Shown here: positions 1 to 8,878 of the stretch, one piece after another
Numbering within the stretch: the first letter of the stretch is position 1
How the letters are laid out: every line of letters begins with the position of its first letter
Source of the DNA: Pantoea agglomerans NBRC 102470
GTDB lineage: Bacteria > Pseudomonadota > Gammaproteobacteria > Enterobacterales > Enterobacteriaceae
Assembly (NCBI RefSeq): GCF_001598475.1
Contig: NZ_BCZA01000006.1
Coordinates: forward strand, 434,001-498,000
Length of the DNA stretch: 64,000 bases
Direction of reading: 5' to 3'
Made by a program: the position numbers and the translations under genes
Notes under the pieces: model-generated
The model's database searches: none
The model's input: the letters and a program-made list of their open reading frames with translations, nothing else
What the model was told of the DNA's origin: nothing

Positions 1-97
1 CACGAATCGCAACGGCTTCTGCCACCGGATTGCTGCGGTCAACAGTATGAAATTTGCCATGGGTCAGTATCAGTTCTGCTTTACCCAGCGTAACCAT
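1..97 (-). CDS. Amidohydrolase family protein, N-terminal fragment (YtcJ-like)
   Basis: Only the first 32 codons lie in the window; the gene runs off the left edge. The reading frame opens with ATG at 97-95, five bases after a strong AGGAGG ribosome site at 101-107. The peptide reads as the first beta strand of a metal-dependent amidohydrolase (ILTHGKFHTVD, then NPVAEAVAIR), the pattern seen at the N-terminus of YtcJ/imidazolonepropionase-like enzymes. It is divergent from the isochorismatase-fold hydrolase and shares its promoter region. The substrate cannot be told from this piece. Confidence 0.6.
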   Translation of the reverse strand, partial: MVTLGKAELILTHGKFHTVDRSNPVAEAVAIR

Positions 98-201
98 AGA
101 TCCTCCTCAACGGGGTTGTCCGACGTAGTGCGGGACAGGAAGTGCCGCAGATAACAGGGCACGAATAAGCCGGATTATGGTGAGCGGGTTAATGCGTCGT
201 C

Positions 202-242
202 TAGTTATACAGAGGGATACCTATACCTTCGTATAGTTATAC
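202..242. promoter_or_regulatory. Palindrome and direct repeats in divergent promoter
   Basis: The divergent intergenic region holds a perfect palindrome CTATAC-N4-GTATAG at 221-236 and two copies of TAGTTATAC at 202-210 and 234-242. The arrangement looks like an operator for a dimeric DNA-binding protein. The FixJ-type regulator encoded at 7612-8232 is the obvious candidate, but that link is inference. Confidence 0.4.
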
Positions 243-384
243 GCAGAGATAATAGTTTGCCTTCGCCCGTCGCCCTACACTGCGACCAGACAGCCAGCAG
301 CAGGACGTTAAACCTGCACTGATCGTCCTTTTGCTCCGCGCCAATTGGCGAAAATTCCGTTACATAACCTCTATGGGTGAACGC

Positions 385-1077
385 ATGTCCAACGCTAAGC
401 TTGAAGTCCTCACGCCACATAACAGCCAGATTATTTTCATCGACCAGCAGCCGCAGATGGCCTTTGGCGTGCAGTCGATTGACCGCCAGGTGCTGAAAAA
501 CAACACCGTTGCGCTGGCGAAGGCGGCGAAAGTCTTCAATATCCCTGCCATCATTACCACCGTCGAAACCGAAAGCTTCTCGGGCCACACCTATCCTGAA
601 CTGCTGGATGTGTTTCCGGGTCAGGACATTCTGGAACGCAGCTCAATGAACTCCTGGGATGACCAGAAAGTGCGTGATGCGCTGGCCGCGAACGGCAAGA
701 AAAAAGTGGTGGTGTCCGGTCTCTGGACGGAAGTGTGTAACAACAGCTTTGCGCTGTGCGCAATGCTGGAAGGGGATTACGAGATCTATATGGTGGCGGA
801 TGCGTCAGGCGGCACCACCAAAGAAGCCCACGACTACGCGATGCAGCGCATGATTCAGGCGGGTGTGGTGCCGGTCACCTGGCAGCAGGTCATGCTGGAG
901 TGGCAGCGTGACTGGGCCAACCGTGACACTTACGATGCGGTGATGAACATCGCCAAAGAGCATTCAGGTGCCTATGGCATTGGTGTGGATTATGCCTACA
1001 CCATGGTACACAAAGCGCCGTCACGTCAGAAAAGTGAACACCGTACCCTGGCACCGGTTCACGCACCGGTCCGCTAA
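385..1077 (+). CDS. Isochorismatase-fold hydrolase (YcaC-related)
   Basis: A 230-residue cysteine hydrolase of the isochorismatase/nicotinamidase superfamily, closest in pattern to YcaC-type proteins. The family's first catalytic Asp is in the IIFIDQQPQ strand near the N-terminus, and the nucleophilic Cys is in SGLWTEVCNNSF. The substrate is unknown; relatives act on amides or remain uncharacterised. I chose ATG 385 (MSNAKLE) because the in-frame TTG at 331 would add an unusual basic leader and the superfamily core begins soon after residue 10. Two XapX genes and the receiver/kinase pair follow on the same strand with short gaps, suggesting one transcription unit. Confidence 0.8.
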   Translation: MSNAKLEVLTPHNSQIIFIDQQPQMAFGVQSIDRQVLKNNTVALAKAAKVFNIPAIITTVETESFSGHTYPELLDVFPGQDILERSSMNSWDDQKVRDALAANGKKKVVVSGLWTEVCNNSFALCAMLEGDYEIYMVADASGGTTKEAHDYAMQRMIQAGVVPVTWQQVMLEWQRDWANRDTYDAVMNIAKEHSGAYGIGVDYAYTMVHKAPSRQKSEHRTLAPVHAPVR

Positions 1078-1136
1078 GGGACGTCCTGCTGATCGGCTTT
1101 CGTCTGCCGGTCAGCAGGCATAACAGGAGTCCGGTT

Positions 1137-1358
1137 ATGAATCCTTTACTGCTTTCTCTGGCTGCAGGGGTATTGATTGGCCTGCTTTACGGCCTGCTAA
1201 AGGTGCGTTCACCGGCTCCGCCCGCGATTGCGCTGGTGGGGCTGCTGGGGATGTTGCTGGGTGGGGCGCTGGTTCATGCAGTTTTGCCCGCAGAGCATGC
1301 GACCACCCTGCAGCGATCCGATGCGCCGTTTGTTACACCTGTTTCGCGGGTAAGCTGA
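1137..1358 (+). CDS. XapX domain protein 1 (DUF1427)
   Basis: A 73-residue protein with two short hydrophobic segments (about residues 4-20 and 29-50) joined by a VRSPAPPAIALVGLLGM-type turn, the signature of XapX/DUF1427. It should be a small inner-membrane protein; no biochemical role is established for the family. A good ribosome site (AGGAG) precedes ATG 1137. It sits two bases before a second XapX gene, so the pair arose by tandem duplication and may form a heteromeric membrane unit. The C-terminal third is not conserved with the second copy. Confidence 0.75.
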   Translation: MNPLLLSLAAGVLIGLLYGLLKVRSPAPPAIALVGLLGMLLGGALVHAVLPAEHATTLQRSDAPFVTPVSRVS

Positions 1359-1360
1359 AC

Positions 1361-1615
1361 ATGTTGAAATCCTACATTATTTCTCTCACGGTGGGGCTGC
1401 TTGCCGGGGTAATCTATGCCCTGATCAACGTGAACTCTCCGGCACCGCCGGTTATTGCTTTAGTGGGGCTGTTTGGCATGCTGGTGGGCGAGCAGTTGAT
1501 TCCGCTGGGTACGCGTCTGTTCCGCCGGCAGCCGGTGACGCTGAAGTGGTTTCGCCATGAGTGTGTGCCAAAAATCAGTGGGACACCGCCACCCGATGGC
1601 GATGACCACCCTTAA
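1361..1615 (+). CDS. XapX domain protein 2 (DUF1427)
   Basis: An 84-residue paralogue of the preceding gene, starting two bases after its stop codon. The first 50 residues align with copy 1 (VNSPAPPVIALVGLFGM turn, two membrane segments). The tail is instead basic and cytosolic-looking, with WFRHECVPKISGTPPPDGDD. Function is unknown. Position between a hydrolase and a signalling pair suggests a part in uptake or sensing of the same substrate, which is inference only. Confidence 0.75.
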   Translation: MLKSYIISLTVGLLAGVIYALINVNSPAPPVIALVGLFGMLVGEQLIPLGTRLFRRQPVTLKWFRHECVPKISGTPPPDGDDHP

Positions 1616-1658
1616 GTCCTCGCGTGCCGTACGATGAGGCGTTTCAGAGGATAACTGC

Positions 1659-2042
1659 ATGGCGCTGTCACAGCGTATTGTCATTGTGGACGATGAACGC
1701 GCGGTCCGCAGTGGACTCAGCAATCTGTTGCATTCAGACGGCTATTCGACCCGACTATTTGAGTCAGGTGAGGCGCTGCTGAGCGATGACGATGCGCTTT
1801 CAGAGGTAGGCATGCTGATCATTGATGTCGGACTCAAGGGCATGTCCGGCTTTGAGCTATTCACTATTTTGAAACAGCGGGCAGGTCTGCCACCGGTGAT
1901 TTTTATCTCGGCAGATCTGGAAGAGACCACCCTGTGGTATGCCATTGCCTTGGGTGCCGTGACTTTTTTGCGAAAGCCGATTGATGTTGATACGCTGCTG
2001 ACACTGATCCGTTGCGAGTTATCTCAGGGAAAGGTGCGCTGA
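1659..2042 (+). CDS. Stand-alone response regulator receiver
   Basis: A 127-residue single receiver domain with no output domain. The acidic pocket is D11/D12, the phosphoacceptor is D56 (LIID), the switch Ser is in ISADL near residue 84, and the conserved Lys is K106 (RKPID). It starts with a ribosome site AGAGGATAACTGC before ATG. Its TGA shares one base with the start of the large kinase gene (TGATG), so the two are translationally coupled. It likely takes phosphate from that kinase and acts as a phosphate sink or protein-binding adaptor, since it has no DNA-binding domain. Confidence 0.85.
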   Translation: MALSQRIVIVDDERAVRSGLSNLLHSDGYSTRLFESGEALLSDDDALSEVGMLIIDVGLKGMSGFELFTILKQRAGLPPVIFISADLEETTLWYAIALGAVTFLRKPIDVDTLLTLIRCELSQGKVR

Positions 2043-5000
2043 TGAGCATGCTTTCGGTTAATTTTCAGGAGAGTGATGACGCAGGGATCGCGATTGAAGA
2101 TTTCGACACGCTGACGCCGCTTGCGCAGGATGGCTGCCTGCTCTGGATGCTGGCGCGCCGTCACTCAGGTGAGTCGCTGATAATCGCCACCGGACAGAGT
2201 GACGACGTCACGTTTCAGGCGACGCAGCGGCTGAAAAATGAACGAGCGCTGGCTGCTTATCTTTCGCCCCGCTGGGCCATCACCGCGACGGGCACCACCC
2301 GTTACCTCAACCGCTATGCGCTGATCTACCCCACGTTTCCGTTTCGCAGCCTGGCGAATAACCTCGCGACCCCTCCCGATGAAATCGCTGACTTCCTGCA
2401 GGTTGCATTGCAGCTTTGCTACACGCTCGGTCAGGCGCATCATCAGGGCATCGTGCATGGGGATATCAAGCCGGGCCATTTTTTTATCAGTGACGAGGGC
2501 CGGTTCCGGCTGGGCGGGTTTGGTCTCGCCTCGCTGGCAGCGCAATCGGCGGAAAAAAACAGCCTGCGCGTCTCTGGCGGTACGCTGGCCTATATGTCAC
2601 CTGAACATACCGGCCGCACGCCGCATCCGGTCAGTAGCCTCAGCGATCTCTACAGTCTGGGTGTCGTGCTGTATGAATATCTCACCGGTAAGTTGCCGTT
2701 TGGCTCACCGGATGCGGGGGAGGCGGAGTGGATTCATCATCACATCGCCAGTGCACCCCGGCCAGCCGGACAGGTCAGAGAGGATGTGCCGCCGATGCTC
2801 TCTGTGATTCTGCTGCGTCTGCTGGCAAAGTCACCTGCTGACGGGTATCAGACCGTGCAGGGGCTGATGGCTGATTTACGCCGCTGTCAGGCGACGCTGA
2901 CCGCAGAAAACACCATTGCGCCGTTCACGCCCGGTCTGCAGGAGCGGTTCAGCACCAGTTTCCGGCCCGAGACACTCTTCACGCAACATCCGCAGGCTCG
3001 CGTGCTGCTGACGACGCTGGATGCGGTCAACCGTACCGGCACGCAGAGCCTGGTGATGCTGAGCGGTTCCCCCGGCTCGGGTAAGTCCGCCATTATCGCT
3101 TCCGCACTGAAAACCCTGCAGCACCGACAGATTCTGCTGGCCGCCAGCAAGGCCGATCAACATTCGCCTGCAGCACCTTATGCCGCAGTCGCCTCAGCGT
3201 TTCGCACGGTCACGCTTTATCTGCTGGGATTGTCAGCCCTGGAGCTAAGCAAATGGCGGGTTCGCCTGTTGCGCTTGCTGGGTGGCTATACCGATTTAGC
3301 CATTGAGCTGGTGCCTGAACTAAAACAGCTGCTGAATATCCGGACGGTGCAGCCGGTGGTGCGCCATGCCCCGGACGCCCGCGAGCAGTTTAATCAGATG
3401 GCGTCTGCACTTATCCAGGCCTTTGCCACGCCGGGCCGTCCGCTGGTGATGCTGATTGATGATGTTCACTGGGCAGACAATGCCACGCTGCAACTGCTGG
3501 AAAATCTGATTACCCGTAATGAGCATCTGCCTTTTATGCTGGTGCTCGCCTTCCGGGAGGGTGAGTCGATGCCCTGTCCGATGATTGCAGGGTTTCTGCT
3601 GCGCCTCAGAGCATCAGCGGCACGTGTCGTGGCGCTGACGCCGCAGCCGCTCAGCGTTAAAAGCATCACCCGCTGGCTGGCGGGAATGCTGCACACCCGT
3701 CCCGGCGGCAATCGTGAGCTGGCACAGATTATCTTTGAGAAAACCGGCGGTAATCCGCTCTCGATGCAGGAGTTCTTCCGTCAGGCGGTGGATGATGGGG
3801 TGATTGTCTATCGTCAGAACCCGCTGAAGTGGCATTACGACAGCCAGGCGCTGATTGCGCGTCAGTACACCGACAATGTGGCGACGCTGGTATTAAATCA
3901 GCTGGCGCGGATGCCGGAGACAACACGTCAGCTGCTGGGTTCGCTGGCCTGCCTGGGGGCCAGCGGCGAGCTGTCTTTATTAAGTCATATCAACGCGACG
4001 TCCGTATCGCGGATTCAGCAGCAGCTTGAGCCTGCCGTCAGCGGCCGTTTTATAACCCTGACTGGCGGGAACTACGCCTTTACCCACGACCGCGTGCATA
4101 ACGCGGCGTTTTTACTGCTCGAACTTCGGCAGCAACACTCTCTTCATCATCAGGCGGCGGCATGGCTGTCGGCCGCGGTGGCGAATGCCGATCACAGTGA
4201 GACGCTGTTCCGCGCGGCTTATCACATCGGCATGATTGCTGAACTGCCGCTTAGTGTCGCAGATCGTGAACGCTATTATCCCCTCTGTTTACATGCTGCG
4301 CAGGGAGCAAAACGTGCCGGGGATTATCTCTCGGCGCTGCGCTATCTGCGCAGCGCCCAGCAACTCAGCCAGCGGATGGTGACCGGCAATGACTTTATGC
4401 TGGGCATCGATGAGGCGGAGTGCGAATTTCTGCACGGTAATCTCACGACCGCCCAAAAGCTTTGTACCCGACTGCTGAGTGAGCCAGGCACGCTCAGTGA
4501 AAAATCGATGGCAGCCTGTCTCTCTGCTGAAATTCATATGCGTCAGTCCGACAACCATCTGGCGCTGGAAACTGCGCTCGCCTGGCTGGCTGTCTTTGGT
4601 GTGCATCTCAGGCGTGATCCGGACGACGCGGAGATTGACGCCGCCTGGCAGGCGATCAGGGCGCGGATCGGCGATTCCCCGCAAGCGGCTTTTTCCCGAC
4701 TGCCACGCAACACCGATCAGGAAACTGAGTCGGTGCTGAACCTGATGGCCAGCACCATTTTTGTCTCCGCCTACGACTGCCCGCAGCTGCATCTGTTGCT
4801 GGTCTGCCGGATGCTGGAGATGACGCTGGATCACGGCGTGACCGGTGCTTCTGCGTTTGGTCTCGCCTGGTTCAGCGTGCTGATCAGCGAACGCTATCAG
4901 GCCTGGCATTTTGGCTATGCCTGCGGTCGGGTGGCCCGTGAGCTGGTGGAGCAGCATGACTTTACCCGCTACAAAGCCCGCACGCTGCTGCCTCTGGATC

Positions 5001-7582
5001 AGCTGGGGATCTGGACGCAGCCGCTGGATGTGGCCGTAGAGAGTGCCCGTGATAGTTTTCGCGTCGCGGTGATGCACGGTGACCGTTCCTTTGCCTGCCT
5101 CTCGTTGCGTCATCAGATCATGAACACGCTGACACGCGGCGATCACCTGGAGTCGGTCATGACCTCCATTGAGCGCGGACTCGCTTTTACCCGCAAAACC
5201 TTTTATCCCGATGTTGAGAACGTGCTGGTCATGCAGAAGCAGCTGGTGATGCAACTGCGGAACAGCAACGGGTTCAGGGCAGGCGATCGCGATGGGGCTT
5301 TGCCGATGGTGGCGGGCAGCGAGCCGGGCGTGATCTCTGGCCCAAAAGCGATGGTGCTGTTCTGGGCGGGGTTGTATCGGGGAATGGCACATTTCTTTGC
5401 GGCAGAATACCGGGAGGCGCTGCGCTGTTTTGCAGAAATTCGTCCGCTGACCAGCGCAGTGCCCGCTTACATCTACCTGATGGATATGCATTTTTACAGC
5501 GCACTATCGCTAAGCCTGCAGCCCGGTGCGGCTGACAGCAACACGCTGCGCTGCGATCTGGACAAATTTGCGGGCTGGGCCGACCTCAATCCCGGACTCT
5601 TTGCTGATAAATATGCCCTGCTCAGGGCAGAATGTGCCCGTCTTGCGGGCAACACGGGTGAGGCGCTGAAGCAGTATGAAAATGCGATCTGTCTCTCCCG
5701 CCAGGGGGGATATCTGCACATTCATGCGCTGGCGAATCAGCTGGCTGGCCGCTACTGCAAAGCATTACAGCTAGATACCGCCGCCGATGCCTACGTTAAA
5801 GCGTCGATGAGAAGCTGGGAGAGCTGGGGCGCGCTGGCGATGGTACGCCAGCTTGAGCAGCACTATCCGCATCTGACCACGCCGATGCAAAACAGTGCGG
5901 TGGCGACCATTCCCTTTACGCAGGATGCCTCGTTCTACGACCTTGAGAGTGTGCTGACCGCCGTGCGCGCCCTGACGGAGGAGATCAACCTTGATCGGTT
6001 GATTCATACCCTGATGCGCATCCTGCTGGAGCGGGCCGGTGCCCAGCGCTGTCGGCTTATCCGGATTCTGGATGGTACGCTTCCGGAAACGCAGGCCTGG
6101 GCAGAAAGCACGGCTGATGGCGTGCGGGTGCAGATTGTCAAAGAGCGCCCCGTCGCAACTGACCTGCCGCTATCGGTACTGGCCGCGGTGATCCGTACCG
6201 GTCAGGAGATACGTACTGGCAAGCCGGAAGAGTTCAGTCCGTTCAGTCAGGATCCTTACCTGGTGGCCTCGGGCGCTGCGGTGTTATGTGTTCCGATGTT
6301 CAGGCAGGCCAATATGGTTGGGGTGCTCTATCTGGAGAATCGCCTGATGCCCGATGCGTTCACGGCTGAGCACTCCCACATCGTGAAAACGTTGAGCGCT
6401 CAGGCGGCGGTTTCGCTGGAGACGGCGCGGCTCTACGCTGAGCTGCTGGAGGAGAACAACCATCGGCGACGGGTTGAGAAGCAGTTACGCGCCAGCAAAA
6501 CCTCGCTGATGCTCGGCGAGAAGATCAGTCATACCGGCACCTGGCGCTGGGAAGTGGCAGAGGACATGATGATGGTGTCTGAAGAGTATGGCCGTATTCT
6601 GGGCCTGCCAGCCCATCAAAAAGGGTTGTCGATGGCAGATTTTCTGACCCGCGTTCATCCCGATGATTATGAATGCATCAGCGAACTGGTGACGCACAGC
6701 GTCAGTCAGGGACGTAGTATGCAGGCTGAGTTCCGTGTGCTCAGGCCGGATGGTGAATGCCGTTACATCAAAGGTATCGGAGAGCCGGTAGAAAACTTCC
6801 CCGAGGTGAAAGAGTACTTCGGCACCATTTCCGATATCACCTCGCAGCGCCAGGCAGAAGATGCCGCGCGCATGGCACAGGCGGATCTGGCCCGTGTAAC
6901 CCGCGCCACCACAGTCGGGCAGTTGACTGCTTCAATCGCGCACGAAATTAACCAGCCACTGATGTCGATCGTGGCCAATGCCGGTGCCAGCCTGCGCTGG
7001 TTAAAGCGTGAACCGGTGATGCTGGAGAATGCCAGCAGTAGTCTGGATGAAATTATCAAAGAGGGAAAACGTGCCGGAGAGATAATTCGTGGCCTGCAAG
7101 CGCTGACCCGCAATCATGAATCGAGCTTTGCCTCGGAAAACCTCCATCTGATCGCCCGCGATATCCTGGCGCTCTCCAGAGTGGAGCTGGAGCGACGCGG
7201 AATTTCGCTGGAGCTGAAACTGAGGGCCGGAAAGGCGGATATCTATTGCGACCGCGTTCAGATTCAGCAGGTGCTGCTGAATCTGGTAATCAATGGCATC
7301 GATGCCATGTCCGACGATTTACCGCGCGCGGCGCTTTTGCGGCTGACGTCAGAGAACCCGACGCCGGACACGCTGCGTTTTGAGGTGCTGGACAGCGGTT
7401 GCGGCTTACCTGATGGCGTGCGTGAACGGATTTTTGAGTCGTTCTACACCACGAAGAAAAGTGGCATGGGCATGGGATTAACCATCAGCAAAGGGATTAT
7501 CAAAAAGCATTGTGGTGAGTTAGGCGCAGAGAACAGGGCGGAAGGCGGCAGCCGTTTCTGGTTCACTCTGCCACTGGGATAA
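2042..7582 (+). CDS. Ser/Thr kinase-like / AAA ATPase / GAF / PAS / histidine kinase
   Basis: A very large sensor of 1846 residues, the family annotated as trifunctional serine/threonine kinase, ATP-binding protein and sensor histidine kinase. Order: kinase-like domain (about 20-285; catalytic loop HGDIKPGHFF near 138, GFG in place of DFG near 159, SPE for APE); AAA/NACHT-like ATPase with Walker A GSPGSGKS near 341 and Walker B VMLIDDVHW near 468; long helical repeat region (about 700-1250); GAF (about 1315-1460); PAS (about 1490-1600); HisKA with SIAHEINQP near 1634; HATPase_c ending GMGMGLTISKG. No membrane segment is evident, so it is probably cytosolic. The Arg-to-Gly change in HRD and Asp-to-Gly in DFG make protein-kinase activity doubtful, whereas the histidine kinase looks intact. 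Start chosen at the coupled ATG. Confidence 0.85.
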   Translation: MSMLSVNFQESDDAGIAIEDFDTLTPLAQDGCLLWMLARRHSGESLIIATGQSDDVTFQATQRLKNERALAAYLSPRWAITATGTTRYLNRYALIYPTFPFRSLANNLATPPDEIADFLQVALQLCYTLGQAHHQGIVHGDIKPGHFFISDEGRFRLGGFGLASLAAQSAEKNSLRVSGGTLAYMSPEHTGRTPHPVSSLSDLYSLGVVLYEYLTGKLPFGSPDAGEAEWIHHHIASAPRPAGQVREDVPPMLSVILLRLLAKSPADGYQTVQGLMADLRRCQATLTAENTIAPFTPGLQERFSTSFRPETLFTQHPQARVLLTTLDAVNRTGTQSLVMLSGSPGSGKSAIIASALKTLQHRQILLAASKADQHSPAAPYAAVASAFRTVTLYLLGLSALELSKWRVRLLRLLGGYTDLAIELVPELKQLLNIRTVQPVVRHAPDAREQFNQMASALIQAFATPGRPLVMLIDDVHWADNATLQLLENLITRNEHLPFMLVLAFREGESMPCPMIAGFLLRLRASAARVVALTPQPLSVKSITRWLAGMLHTRPGGNRELAQIIFEKTGGNPLSMQEFFRQAVDDGVIVYRQNPLKWHYDSQALIARQYTDNVATLVLNQLARMPETTRQLLGSLACLGASGELSLLSHINATSVSRIQQQLEPAVSGRFITLTGGNYAFTHDRVHNAAFLLLELRQQHSLHHQAAAWLSAAVANADHSETLFRAAYHIGMIAELPLSVADRERYYPLCLHAAQGAKRAGDYLSALRYLRSAQQLSQRMVTGNDFMLGIDEAECEFLHGNLTTAQKLCTRLLSEPGTLSEKSMAACLSAEIHMRQSDNHLALETALAWLAVFGVHLRRDPDDAEIDAAWQAIRARIGDSPQAAFSRLPRNTDQETESVLNLMASTIFVSAYDCPQLHLLLVCRMLEMTLDHGVTGASAFGLAWFSVLISERYQAWHFGYACGRVARELVEQHDFTRYKARTLLPLDQLGIWTQPLDVAVESARDSFRVAVMHGDRSFACLSLRHQIMNTLTRGDHLESVMTSIERGLAFTRKTFYPDVENVLVMQKQLVMQLRNSNGFRAGDRDGALPMVAGSEPGVISGPKAMVLFWAGLYRGMAHFFAAEYREALRCFAEIRPLTSAVPAYIYLMDMHFYSALSLSLQPGAADSNTLRCDLDKFAGWADLNPGLFADKYALLRAECARLAGNTGEALKQYENAICLSRQGGYLHIHALANQLAGRYCKALQLDTAADAYVKASMRSWESWGALAMVRQLEQHYPHLTTPMQNSAVATIPFTQDASFYDLESVLTAVRALTEEINLDRLIHTLMRILLERAGAQRCRLIRILDGTLPETQAWAESTADGVRVQIVKERPVATDLPLSVLAAVIRTGQEIRTGKPEEFSPFSQDPYLVASGAAVLCVPMFRQANMVGVLYLENRLMPDAFTAEHSHIVKTLSAQAAVSLETARLYAELLEENNHRRRVEKQLRASKTSLMLGEKISHTGTWRWEVAEDMMMVSEEYGRILGLPAHQKGLSMADFLTRVHPDDYECISELVTHSVSQGRSMQAEFRVLRPDGECRYIKGIGEPVENFPEVKEYFGTISDITSQRQAEDAARMAQADLARVTRATTVGQLTASIAHEINQPLMSIVANAGASLRWLKREPVMLENASSSLDEIIKEGKRAGEIIRGLQALTRNHESSFASENLHLIARDILALSRVELERRGISLELKLRAGKADIYCDRVQIQQVLLNLVINGIDAMSDDLPRAALLRLTSENPTPDTLRFEVLDSGCGLPDGVRERIFESFYTTKKSGMGMGLTISKGIIKKHCGELGAENRAEGGSRFWFTLPLG

Positions 7583-7590
7583 TCCTATTG

Positions 7591-7612
7591 AGGCCAGGTG
7601 TCTGCCTGGCCT
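7591..7612. terminator. Bidirectional hairpin between convergent genes
   Basis: Perfect 8-bp stem AGGCCAGG/CCTGGCCT with a 6-base loop between the stops of the kinase gene and the convergent regulator. There is no long T-run on either side, so its strength as an intrinsic terminator is uncertain. Confidence 0.55.
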
Positions 7613-8232
7613 TAGCGGCGTCGGGTATGATCAATATTGAGCCGCTCTGCCGCCCGCACCAGATCGGTGAGCGACCGTGCCTTCATCTTCTCCATCACCC
7701 GCCGCTTGTGGACTTTTGCCGTGATCTCACTGACGCCCATTTCGGCGGCAATCTGCTTATTCAGCAGGCCGCTAATCGCCAGCAGCATGACCTCGCTTTC
7801 ACGCGGTGTCAGGGTCTGATGTCGCTCCAGTATCTCCCTTCGCTCCTCGGAAGAGGCCATATTCTGCCCGGCGATCTGTAAGGCTTCTGCAACCGCCTGC
7901 AAAATACGATCGGGATCGACAGGTTTAGTCAGAAACTCATAAGCACCGGTTTTCATCGCCCGCACTGTGACCGGAATAGTCCCGAAGCCGGTTAAGAAGA
8001 TAGTGGGAATGGCGTAGCCACGATCGATCAATGCCTGTGCGACATCAAATCCATCTGCACCAGGCAGATTAATATCCAGAATCAGGCAACAGGGAAGGGG
8101 AGTAAAAGCGTGAGCCAGGAAATCATCAGCCGAAGAAAAAGAGATAACCGTGTAATCGTCGGCAGTGAGCAGATTACGCAGTGCAGCAGTCACAGCAGCG
8201 TCGTCGTCAACGATATAAACGATGGGATTCAT
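7612..8232 (-). CDS. FixJ/NarL-type response regulator
   Basis: A 206-residue regulator. The N-terminal receiver has D9-D11, phosphoacceptor D53 (LILDINLPG), switch T81 (LTGFG) and K103 (TKPVD). The C-terminal LuxR-type helix-turn-helix spans about 138-200 (LTPRESEVMLLAISG, NKQIAAEMGVSEITAKVH). It is convergent with the large sensor and is its likely phosphotransfer partner. It probably controls the hydrolase/XapX unit and the divergent amidohydrolase, though no binding data can be read from sequence. A Fur-box-like site lies about 100 bases upstream. Confidence 0.85.
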   Translation of the reverse strand: MNPIVYIVDDDAAVTAALRNLLTADDYTVISFSSADDFLAHAFTPLPCCLILDINLPGADGFDVAQALIDRGYAIPTIFLTGFGTIPVTVRAMKTGAYEFLTKPVDPDRILQAVAEALQIAGQNMASSEERREILERHQTLTPRESEVMLLAISGLLNKQIAAEMGVSEITAKVHKRRVMEKMKARSLTDLVRAAERLNIDHTRRR

Positions 8233-8334
8233 AGGGACCTCATTTCAGCCAGGTATTTACTGATAATTTAATTAAGCATGACGCGTAAAGAGGCCCTGAT
8301 GAGAAAGTGTCGGGCAGGGTTAACAGGATATTAC

Positions 8335-8353
8335 CATAACAGTTATCATTATC
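8335..8353 (-). promoter_or_regulatory. Fur-box-like element
   Basis: Read on the minus strand, GATAATGATAACTGTTATG matches the 19-base Fur consensus at 15 positions by eye. It lies about 100 bases upstream of the FixJ-type regulator start. Iron control is a hypothesis; AT-rich surroundings make chance matches possible. Confidence 0.3.
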
Positions 8354-8855
8354 ATCTTATAATTATCAGCTTGTTAAAATTAAGATAAATGGCTGATAGA
8401 TATGACTAAAATTCGAGCGTCAACTCTGGGGTGGAGCGCCACTGTTCTGGGCGTAAATGCTGATAACTGTCATTTGATCGACATAGCTATGCCATAAATT
8501 GTTCGCTCACTCACGGGCAGGAGAATAGTCCCGTTTAATAGCTAAAATAATCCATAAACCCGTTATCCAGATTAAATCGTTTCAGCCTGATATGTACTGG
8601 AATAAGTTAGTGGCGGTACGTAATTAATTCACAAGTAGTCTGTTAACTCGCGGCGGTCCTGATAATTAATTTGCCTGAGGGCAAAACGACGGATTGATAA
8701 GCGTACCGATCTTTACCCTGCGTCTTATAGCGAAATAAGCTAGTTGATTATATAGTTACAACATACATTATGTTTGATTATTAACCCTAAACTTCACCAT
8801 TGTGCGGCAAATGCTTATCAACGCGAAGCCTCTGTGCCAGTTTCTCACTATCAGC

Positions 8856-8878
8856 CGGGTAAAAGCTGACCCGTTTTT
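8856..8878 (+). terminator. Terminator-like hairpin in leader region
   Basis: Stem CGGGT/ACCCG with an 8-base loop followed by five T residues, about 175 bases upstream of the formate dehydrogenase start. No gene ends just before it, so it could end a small RNA or act as an attenuator. Confidence 0.35.

Noticed and set aside
4289-5491. 400-codon minus-strand frame inside the kinase gene
   Set aside because: It is an antisense shadow of the GC-rich repeat region of the kinase gene; composition is His/Gln/Arg-rich without domains.
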